Source: Gigantopelta aegis
Lineage: Eukaryota; Mollusca; Gastropoda; Neomphalida; Peltospiridae
NCBI RefSeq assembly: GCF_016097555.1
Contig: NC_054704.1
Location: 23,624,231-23,688,230 of the forward strand
Direction: 5' to 3'
DNA length: 64,000 nucleotides
Positions within the stretch are counted from its first letter, which is position 1; the number at the start of each line of letters is the position of its first letter. The translations under genes and the position numbers were made by a program. Below, in pieces: positions 24,001 to 36,000 of the stretch. The notes beneath the pieces were generated by a model, which saw nothing but the letters and a program-made list of their open reading frames with translations, had not been told where the DNA came from and did no database searches.

Positions 24001-27000
24001 CTAGCTTTTGGAGCACAGCCTACTGCCACTGGTGGAATTTCATTTGGAACGACACCTAAAGCGACAACACCGGGTCTCACACTGGGTGGGACTCCTGGAG
24101 GGTTCACACAGGGCACAACTGTTACAACTAAACCAACTGTAGGCTTCAACTTGAATGTTACACCCGCATCTGCATCATCTGGTCTGACACTAGGTGGCAC
24201 CACTGGGCTAGGAGGCACCACCGGTCTAGGTGGCACTACTGGACTAGCTGGCACAACTGGGCTAGGTGGCACAACTGGGCTAGGTGGCACAACTGGGCTA
24301 GGTGGCACAACTGGGCAAGGATTTGGTGCTAAGACAACAACCGCTGCGTCTACTGGATTCTCACTAGGTGGTCTGGTCACACAGGTTCGTGTTTGAGTAG
24401 ATAACGGTCTCCTAGTTCCAATTCAGATTTTGTATATTTTTATCTTGCGGCAGGCTTTCTGCAAGAGGGTAAGTAGGGTAAAATGACATACCATAAAATT
24501 CTGGAAATTAATGAATTTATTATCCACATGGTTCAACATAACGGAGTTAATAATAATGATACAAAGCATACATGTAATAACAAGTGTACTGATTTTACAA
24601 AACTCGTGTCAGGAGTCCTGTTTTACCCTCACTTTCGCAATAAAAATATCCTGATACTCGTTTCGTAAAATCAGTACGACAGACAAGCTCGTTTAATAAT
24701 CTCTATATATTTCTATAAATTTTAGATTTATGATAGTAAGAGAACTGCTGTTTAAAATTTAGTCAAAGAGCATGCAATGCATGCAATTTCAAAACATTTT
24801 GAACCCATCACAACCTACCGTATCCGCAAATATTTTCGGGGCTAAAATAATTCGCGATCGGGCTCTCATTTTACATTTTTGCGAGGAATTATTTTCGCGA
24901 CTGTGTCCCCAATAATAAAATCAAAATTACCCATAATGGCCATATTTCATTTGCCAAACTCTTTTCAATGACGATTTCACGCACACACTTGGACATATTA
25001 CCATGCTGTCAGCGAGATGTCAGTGTTGTATGTATTTAGACATGTTATCGATGGAACACGCACATGGGATACAGAAAATTGAAAAACGCAAATATCAGAA
25101 TAAATCACTTTTAATTATTGATGGTACCCACAAACTTCCATTCAAGGTTACAAAGAAAACAAACAAAACTGAGATTACGTAACAACAGACTTACACCCAA
25201 CTGTGTGTCATTTCGACCAAATTCATGTGACCATGCAGGTTTACAGAACCACGTGACCGTGTGGATAATTTGGTGGTAAAGACAAACGAAATTCGGTATA
25301 AATTCAACAGGTACCTTTGACTTCTTGTTTTTTTGTATCCATCAAAATTATATCAAATCGGAAATAACTTTGCGCGTAATTAAATTCGCGGTGCTGTCAA
25401 CATGTCCGCGATTTTTGCGGTATATTTTATTCGTGAACATTTTTGCGTATACGGTTGTACAGAAACTCATGGTCTGTTTTTATTTAGAGTATGACAGATA
25501 TTTTGAAAAGTCACTAGCCACAGGGTTAGTGGGTTTGTGAAAACAACTAGCCCACCAAGATAAAACACTAGCCCAAATTCCAGATCAATTATAACTGAAT
25601 TGTTATCTAATTTTTGTAACATTACACATTTACGAGTATAACAGTAAAATAAAACAAACACTTAAATCATGTTGTAACTTTCAGTTTGTTGTCGTGTCAT
25701 ACGTTTGGTCTTTTGTCAAGTGTGGTCCACCATCATTGTCCCGTTTTCGCTTTTGCCCTACCCCTGGGGAAAAATAATTTAGCAAACTCATGGTTGGTAT
25801 CTAAACCCACTATCAAAATAATTAAATTTAAATGAGGGTATGACAGTGTGACACACAGTAATAGATGGTTCAGTGTATTTGGTAGTGGGTTATACATTTA
25901 GGGCCTACTATTCATCCATTTAATCCGTTGGTAATTGATGAACAAAAAAAAGGCATGATCTTGTATCGGCAGCTGTGATGCGTAATCACATTATCCAAAC
26001 CGCTACACGTAATAGGCCAAGCCGAGTCATTGCATGTGCGGTTACCATTGAAGTAAATTGTTTTCTTGATTGCCGATAACCACATATAAGCGAAGTGTTA
26101 AATTAGAAAACAATAGGTAAATAAAACAAACACTGAAATTTAAAGCATAACTGGGGTTTACTTGATTGAGATTAACCTGTCATCGCGATTGGTGATTTCC
26201 AAGTTCTTAGCCTAAAAAATATGTGCGAGATTAACTACCATGTGACGTGTCCAACCAATCAAAACACGCATGTCATTAGACTTATTTCCTGTGCCAGAAA
26301 CTTGAAAGGGAAAAGTAAACAATGCGTGCTGTAACTGTGACGATGTAGAGATAGCATATTACTGCAGTTTGCAGACCTAGTTCAAGTGGATTATTATTAT
26401 ATACTGTAAATCATGAAATTAATGCGAGCAAGTAATTAATGTGAAAAATGCGACGAACACATCGACGCAATAATAACTTGACGCATTTTGTTTAGTCTCA
26501 TTCCCAATACAAAAAATGTGCAGGATTTTACTATAATACTTCTAAATAAAATAAAACTTTTATAATATAATGATGAAACAAAATACAAAAACTATTTTTG
26601 TTAAACGTTTTTTTGTGAATACTTCAAGAATCTTTCTTTCGTTTCGATGTTGCCATTCTATTTTCATTTTCCTGGAATATCATAGCGGTTATATAATACA
26701 GTGATGTTCCAAATGTTTTGTTTTTAAAAAGATAATTTTGCGATGTGAGTATTTTTCAAATTTTCTTACACTTCTGGATTACTGTATACATTTAAACTGT
26801 TTTGAACATTTGTAAAATTATAATCAACAAATTTTATTACTAAATATATTCCTTTAAAAATGAAACAGTAGAAAATTATATAACCGTAACCAACAATCCT
26901 TGCGTATTTCTTCAAACCATTTGGCTTGACTCTATACATGGCATTCAATTTAGACTGGTTGCAGGTTGTCACTGTTGCAATATATTGCATTTATTAACGT

Positions 27001-30000
27001 CTATTCGTGTGCTGCGCATCAAGTGTATAAAATCAGTCTAAAACATTTGTTAGAATAATACGTCTGCATTCGCATGAAATATTGTTGGATGGGAACTCTA
27101 TTTACGTGCCCATATCCACAAGGGTTCAGGCACGCCCACCCTGGATTTAGCCTCTGACTTCGCCAGTGACCAACTCCGGGGTGGGAGGGTGAAATATTGT
27201 GCCCTGTAATAGCAACCCGTTTACCTTTTATTCCTACTGGCGGATTAATTAGAAGCAATCACCACACAAAAGTGTGAGGCATACCCTTAACACTAAGGTG
27301 TAGTTATACTAATTACACTACTTTAAGTAATTAGGGCTTCCTGGTCGACCCACCATGCGATTAGCTTCAGGTTATGTAGTAGCTGTGAAAACAACTATAC
27401 TGACTTCTTTTAACATGAAAGATGAAGCCCAAACAATATAATAACAACACAACTGTGGTTTTTATGTGATGTGGACTTTTGCCCGACACATTAATAAAAA
27501 TACGCATTTTTGTTCACTCATGTACAGACGCAATAATATCATGACGTATTAATTACATGATTTACAGTATACTGATTGCGTTGTTGATATTATTCGATGA
27601 CAAACATCACAATCAAATTTATTTAAAAAAAATTCAGCTGAGAAAAAAAGAAGGAAAAAAACACGATCGAGCGATAAGGAGATGGGGGGAAACCACTGTT
27701 CCTGCGGGCTAGTGGTTTTACATTTCTCACTAGCCCGAACTTAAACACCACTAGCCACGGGCGTCGGGCTAGCGGATTTGTCGAACTCTTGTTTTATTGT
27801 GTACCCTCAAAATTATCTTCTGTCAGAAAGCCTGTTGCCTTTATGCAGGCAGTAAAAAAAGATGTAGATGTTAAGATGCATTAACGTTTTGCATTTCGAT
27901 CTGTTTCTCATCAAGTATAAATCCTAGATCAATAAAACTTGGTTTATAGTTAAAGCTACATGTATGGATGTTAATCACAGGGCACTGAACAGGTTTATAT
28001 TAGGCTAATTTTTCTACAAAGTGGCTACAACATTTAGTATTTTGCTAATAAAATTGACTTTAAATTAGCCACTTTTAAAATAATTTTAAAGAGATTCCTC
28101 TACCTATGTAAAAATTGCCTAAAAGAAAATACCCCTAGTGGGTTTTGTCAGTAATTGTTTTGAAAATAACAAACCTGTTCTATTTTTATGTGCAGTTTGT
28201 AAATACATTGGTTAAGATATATAACTACATTGAAGATACTGTTTGCTCAATGAAGAATACATTTTGTAAAAAAAAATCAATGTTACAGTAGTAGTTCAAA
28301 TTAATAGTTCTAGGGTTTGGGTTACAAATACATCTGTGACAGTTGTATCTATAATTCTAGTCATGAGTCATGTTTGTTTTTTGATCTGACAATTATCTGT
28401 TAATTTACTCTGTTGATTATATTTAGGCATCAACAGGATTGGGGACAGGATTAGCTGCTACAACCTCCACGGGTACAGGATTGAGTTTTGGATCCATCAC
28501 ATCAACCAGTGCATCAACGGGTTTAAACTTCGGAAAGACTACATCTTCAACTCTTGGAGCTACACTAGGTAGGACAATTCTGTTTAAGTCTTGACATTGT
28601 TCGTAATATTTGAGATGACAGAATATATGTTTAAGGCTATTCAAAAATTACTTCTTGATTTCGTGATCCAGCAGTGATTGCAAGATTTGTATGGGGTAGG
28701 GATGCAGCTTCAGAGATAAGGGTATCAGAATTATTTCAAAGTTGTTGTGGGTTTTTTTATATATAAACACTTTTAGCTAGAATCACTCAACCGACTAAAA
28801 TAATATATCTCTCATAACCTCCCTCATAAAAGGAATAAAAATAAATAAATAATATTTGTCCATTAGCCTTAGGCAGGCATGGGTAATTGAGGAACCTTAA
28901 AATGTTCGGGTGGGGGTGCACCCCTTTCTTTTGACTTGTACCTATGACCTGTTTTACTTACCGGTAAAAGGCTTATTGTTTTAAATGCTAAATGTTTTAA
29001 GTGTTAAAAGTTTGTGAGTATTACATTTAAATATTCTGTTTATTTTGTTATTAGGAGGTGGCACCGGTTTGTTTTCTACCACTACAGCGACAACAGGAAC
29101 AGCTGCTACAACAGGCAGCATATTCAATACAGTAACAACCACCACAGCTACAATTGGACTCGGTGGAGTCGATCCACAAACATCAGTTGCAGGAATTGGT
29201 AATTTTTCTCTACAGTTTCAACAGTGTGTTCTTTACCATTTTGGGTGTAAAAGGAGTACAATTTTTATTGGAAAATGTCTTATTATTGTAAGATAAGGAA
29301 TTGAGGTGGTAGATTGTTTTGTCGCAAGGCTCAATGGGTAGGTGTAATCCACTTGCACCAACCAGTGATCCATAACTGGTTCAACAAAGGCCATGGTTTG
29401 TGCTATCCTGCCTCTGGGAAGCACAAATAAAAGATCCCTTGCTGTCTGTCGTAAAAGAGTAGCCTATGTGACGACAGCGGGGTTTCCTCTTAAAAACAGT
29501 GTCAGAATGACCATATGTTTGACGTCAAATAGCTGATGATAAGATAAAAAAATCAATGTGCTCTAGTGACGTCATTAAATAAACAAACTTTACTTTACTT
29601 TTGCTCTGACATTTGCAAATTTCTAAAATAATTTGTGAATTTTATTTTAATTTGGCGAAATAATTTCATGAAATAAATGAGTTTGTTAGAAAACAACAGG
29701 GTTTCTGCTTTTTTGAAGTTTGATAGATAATTTGGCAAAATGTTCTGTTAAGCTGTCCCACTATAGTAAACAATTTGTTTTCATTATTTGTGATTATTTA
29801 ATTCAGAATACTGCTATGCAAATTAAAATGCTTATAATTTTTTATCTTCTCTTTTCTTTCTTTTTTCTTTACAGGAACATCTGGTGCATTGGGAAAAACA
29901 AGGTTTGTCTGTGGTTATTATTGCATATGTTACTGATGTACTGACTAATTGCATTTAAAATTGCTTTGAATAATGTTTGAAATTTCTAAAAAGGGCTTTA

Positions 30001-33000
30001 TGGCCGATGGTGTGTTCTTCTGTCGAACACTGTCACTATTAACATTTGTTTGCCTCCTAATTTTTGTTGGTTAGATGGTGTCCTGGAATGTTGGTCATTA
30101 CTCTCTCTCTTTCTCAATTAAAATGAGATGAATAGATTATAATTGATTTTTATAAAACTGGATTATTCACAAACTAAAGCAATATGTCTCATTGTAAAGT
30201 TCATAGCAATCCAAAAAATTAAATCATGAAAAGGCATGGAAATTAGAATTAATTTTTTCAGGCATGGAAATTTGTGATAGTTTGAGTTGGGTTATGGAAA
30301 ATAATATTTTGGGGGAAATAATTTTTCCCTATTTAAAGTTAAAAAAAAAAATCAGCAGTTTGCATTAGAATATTGTAATATTATTACACTGGTCAAACCT
30401 GGCAATTTTATGTCTGATTGTGGAATGTAGGAAACATTTGCTTTCCTTAAATTTTTTTTTTCTCATTTTTTTTCAGTGATGGGAAAGCTCCGAAAGAAAC
30501 AAATATTCCACAAATGTTAGTGGAAACAGTGGATTCATTTCAGTAAGTTAATTATCCTGGAAAATCCTGGAAAGTGTAAAAATTAATTAACCTTCTGGAA
30601 AGTATCGGAATTTAGTTTCTGTGTGTATTTATATAGTTTCTTGTTGTTTCTGCATTAATAATAATTATTATTTGTTAAATTTATAAATAATTGTGTTTGA
30701 AGTCTGGTTTCAACAGTAATTATCATGAGGTCGACTGTCATTGGTCAGCTGTTAAAATATACTGAACAAAATAAGAAACTTCCGCTAACTTTGCTTGAAC
30801 ATAACTTGATGAAAACAAACCGGGGGAATAATTGTTATATATGCGTTTAAAGAGTGTTCCATGATGCATCATTTGGTGCAAAAATCATGGCCATAGGTTA
30901 ACAGAAACTGGGAGAAATTTTGACCAAGTGTGGTAGGGGTTAAAAAAAACCCACCTACTTAATAACGGGTATGACAACCTCTTGAATTGACCACTGCAGT
31001 GCATCGCAGATGCATAGAATTGACTAAAGTGTTGATTTCTGCCTGGAATATTGTTCCATTCCTGAATGAGCGCTTGACGAAGTTCGTTGACGTTTGCGGG
31101 TGGGTTGGGAAGACGCCTCAATCGTCTGTCCAGACTATCCCAGACATGCTTGATGGGGTTGAGATCAGGACTTTTAGCGGGCCAGTCATCAATGAAATCA
31201 ATGTTATTTGTCCTAAGAAAATTTAGTGTCTCTAGCTGTATGAGAGGTGGCATTATCATGCTGAAAAATCGAGATGTTGGCGTTGTTATGGAACAGGAAT
31301 GACGTGATGAGCGAGAATGTCATCGCGGTAACATTGAGCATTTACATTGCCATCAATGACGACTAGTGGTGAATGATAACCATGGGCAATGGCTGCCCAG
31401 ACCATGACAGAACCCCCACCCCCGAAACGATCTCGTTCAAGAACACAACAGTCAGCTTAGCGTTCATTTCTCCTCCGGTAGATGCGCACCCTGCCATCAC
31501 CACGTTGTAAAGAAAATCTGGATTCATCCGAAAAAAGAACGGTATTCCAGCGTCGCCGTATTCAACGAGTGTGTACACGTGCTCAATTAACACGATTTAG
31601 ATGATGACGTTGCGTTAAAACGCATCCGACGTAAGGATGTTGTGCATGTAAACCGTTCTCCCGCAGACGATTATGAACAGTTTGCCCACTGATTCAGTTA
31701 TTATGAAGCCCAGGTGTGTTAGCAGCAGTAGTAGTGGCAGTTTGACATCGATTGCGCAAATAAGTGTTCATGATATAGCGGTCTTGACCACGCGTTGTAA
31801 CACGCGGCCAACCACGATGTGGCAAGTCGTTGGTGCTTCCTGTCGTTCGAAATCTTTTGTGAAGATTTCGTATCGCTCGACTAGAACTCCCAACATGCCT
31901 TGCAACGTCTTCTGTCGACATGCCAGCATCAAGCATGCCAATCGCCCGTTCGCGTAAATTATTGGGTATTCTTGGCATACTAAAAATGCTACAATGTAAA
32001 AAAAAAACTTTAATTTTTTTACAAATTTTGAAGAGTTTTCGTTCACTTGACAACAATGTCAGTAAGACAAGTAAAACAAATTGACTGAATACTACACGGG
32101 ACATGTCGAACCATGCATGCACGTGCAAATTGAATTTCACATTGTCAACGATTAACAGTGCAAAAATAATCGATAAAATTCATGAATCCTGATAATACAG
32201 CTCAAGGCTAATACTACCTATATAATTTCATTACACAATGAATTCTTTAACACAACAAATACTATATGTACAAATCAGAAGTTTCTTTTTTTTGTTCAGT
32301 ATGTATGTATATATGATTGAGAAGGCATGGACACTACAGTTATAGCAATCACTGTCACAACTTGGTTGTGGATGATGATTGTGTATTCGAATCTAATGGC
32401 AGTGATAATAATTATTATAATATGTTTTTAAACAAGAGGTGGCTGTAGATTGTTTTAGGTTTTGTCTCCATCTATCTGTACATCTATTTCCACATAATTT
32501 TCCGGACATTATTCTGCAATGTCTCAAGATATTAAGCTGATATTTTGTGTATTGCTTTATAATGTAGAATTACAAATCAAGTTTGACTTCCATGGGGTTT
32601 GGCCCATTCTTGACAGTTATGATCCTTGGGAACTTAGGAGATACAAAATAGTTTGTGCCTAGTAGGGGACATGTAGGCCCTAATTGCTTCAGCAGTTCTT
32701 AAAATGCTTGTTAAATTATAAATGACAAACCTTAGTGTGTTCTGCATGAAATTCATTTCAGGGAACAATGTGTTGAGTATAGCATTGCGATTCGCTATGC
32801 AAGTTTCAGATATCAATACACAATTTTAAAACATTAAAAAATATCGCTAATCAAGATTTTGAAAACAAAATATTCCCTGCATTTATCACTTGAAGCAGTA
32901 AAAACATTTGAATTTTGTTTTATTGATGTTGATGAGCACTTCTTTTATTGATGTTGATGAGCACTTCTTTTATTGATGTTGATGAGCACTTCTTTTATTG

Positions 33001-36000
33001 ATGTTGATGAGCACTTCTTTTATGCATTTCCTTTAGTTTGACACCTAATAGCCAATATATATTTCCATGCTGGGGTGTTGTTAAACATTCATTCATTCAA
33101 GTTCTAAATGTTTACAGAAAATATGTTAAGGAACAGAAGACGGTGCGAGAGGGAATCGCCCGAATGTCCACAAAGCCTATGTTGAAAGTGCAGGAAGACA
33201 TCGCAGCTCTAAAGCAGCTGTTGGCTGTCGTGTCCAATGGTTTACAAAGAAATGCATGTGCTGTGGAGAAACTCAAGCATGAAATGACTGAGGTGAGAAC
33301 TGGTGCTGCCATCTTCGTCAGGTACAGTTAGTCAGTAATTAAACTCTTACTGCTCCCAACTGGAGTGTCAGACTTTTATTTTGCAAAGCTTCAAGATATT
33401 GAGCTGAAATTAAAATATTTAACTTTATCATATAGAGTTACAGATGGAGTTTGACTTGATGGGAATTTGTCCATTTTAACTGTGAGAGATATGCACCTAG
33501 TAGGTGACCTGTATTGATTTAGAAGTACTCTCTTTAATATGCATACTGGAATGTAGTGTTTCAAGGGACACCTGTTATAGTCCTACGGTGAAACGTTTGT
33601 CCAAATTGAAGCATTTCCACACACACACACACACATATTTTCTCTGAAATCTTGTGATGCTTTTTCATAAATTATCATATGTACTATGTAGTGGTTGAAG
33701 GCATCATGATTATTTTGTGCTTGTTTTTCATTTCTGTTCAGGAGTTGAAGAATGCTGAGATGGCGTTGAGAACTAAAGACATTCCACCCGGTCTTCAGTA
33801 CGAGAACACCGCACCAACAGAGTATGTATGTCAGAGACGACCATTGACTAGCATCAGTGCACATGCATACATTTTAATTCATTTTAATAGCATTAGTGTA
33901 TAGCATAGGCTGAACATGATTTATCCATTTTCTTAATTCTTGGTTAGATATTAGTGTGTTCAGTTTTGGTTTGTTTCTTCAAATTAATAGGGAATAATAG
34001 ATTAATGGCACAGGTTGTCATCTTTGTCCTGAGGTGGTAAGAATGAGGAAATCAATTTTATTCCTAGCTTTCAATATATTCCAAGTTAAATAAGCAAGCT
34101 TTTTACAGTATGACATAAAAAATCATTACTTCATTATAATATGCTGTGTTTGTCATGTTCAAAACTTTTTTACCTAATAATTCCTAAATAAACTTGTAAT
34201 TTTTTATGCTGAGTATTTACCAGAACACAAGACTTTTATTTCAATTGAAATGAATGATATAAAGAACATGCAATTGATCTGAATATTTAATCATAGCAAA
34301 CGAGTCCAGTCGGACAGATTACATGATGAGTGATATCTCACTACTTGCAAGATATCGACTTTGCTTTTCCTGTCATGATATTCTGTCAAAACAAATTACA
34401 GAGATTACATGATTACATGATTACAGAGATTACATGATTAACTTTCAGTTTTCTGCATGTCTGAGAGACTATAAAGTTTTACCATGCAATTATGCTTCAA
34501 ATATGTATCTGATAATATGAAGTATTACCATGTTGCTAACCTGATAATGAATGAATTTATGTTTAACAACCTAACTTGATAAAATCACATTGTTAAATGT
34601 GGAAGTGAATTTTCTGCACATGACAGTAGGGTTGTTCACCTTTCAAACATTTATATCTCAGTAATAAATGTTCAACCATATAAAATAACTTGCAGGAAAA
34701 ATACCATAGTAAAAGAAAATGGTGCTCCCTGTTGGGAGGACTATAGATATGTCATTCATTCTTTTGCACTGACCTAAGGACCTAGTTCATAAATATAAAT
34801 GCTGTTTGTAATCTATTAATTCAGGTATTTCCAGCATCTTGTAGAAGAGTTTGAGGGTAGAATGCTGACATATCGTCAACAGATAGAAACTCTAGAAAGT
34901 CATTTAGCTGCTCTGCATGAACCGGCGAGACATTCTCCTGCTGGTGTGTAATTTATTACATTACCATTGATGTTGTAAATACTAATGAGATATTCATATT
35001 TCATTGGAAAATTATACAGAATAATGTCTCCAATTATTAACTATAAATATTAAATTGGCTGTAAATTAATATACATAATATATATATACTGTGTTGACTC
35101 CCATCCCCCCCCCCCCCCCCCCCCCCCCCCACCCCAAAAAGATAAGGTAACAATATTATATATTTGTGGACATACCAGTACATGCAAGAAACAAACAAAA
35201 TGAGATTCTATTGATGTAAATTATTAATTACATTTGTTTTAGTTTTCAAATTATATGAATGATACTTTTTAAGAAATATTTGCTAGTTTTCAGCGGTTCT
35301 TGTTCTTTGCAGATTACTGGTAATTAAGATTTATTTGTTTGATGTCTGTGAATAACTGCTTATTAGTCCAACAAGTTTTCCAGACTTTTTTTTAATGCCT
35401 CAAGCTATTGAGCTAAAAAAAATTGTATAGAATCATCATATGGAGTTACAGATAAGGTTTGATGATCATGATGATGAGCCCATTTGTGACAGAGTTATAG
35501 TCCTTGACCTAGAGAAATATGAAAATTTGTTGAGCCTAGTAGGAGACATGTATTGCTTTAGTAACACTAATTGGATATTACACATCACCTGCTTTTCAGA
35601 CTTTTAAAACTAGAACCCTCTAGTAGTTGCCTAAAGTCAGAGAGGGGCGGGACGTAGCCCAGTGGTTATGCATTTGCTTGCTACGCAGTGGGTCTGGGAT
35701 CAATCCCCGTTGGTGAACCCATTGGGCTGTTTCTCATTCCAGCCAGTGCTCCACAACTGGTGTAACAAAGGCCTGTCTGGGATGGCGCATGTAAAAGATC
35801 CCTTGCTGTTAATCAAAAAGAGTAGCCCGTGAAGTGGCGACAATGGGTTTCCTCTCTATATATATGTGGTCTTTAAAGGAATGCTAAAGCAAGGCTTTTG
35901 GACTGGTGTCCATATTCAACGATACATAATGCACATTATTGCTTAATATCAACAAGTATAATCGTATAGTTAATTAATAAAACGGTTAAATGTGATGGCT

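Noticed and set aside
23922-24380. 152-codon Pro/Val-rich - strand frame
   Set aside because: Antisense shadow of NUP58 exon 3; the repeat PSPVVPP is the reverse of the TTGLGG units.
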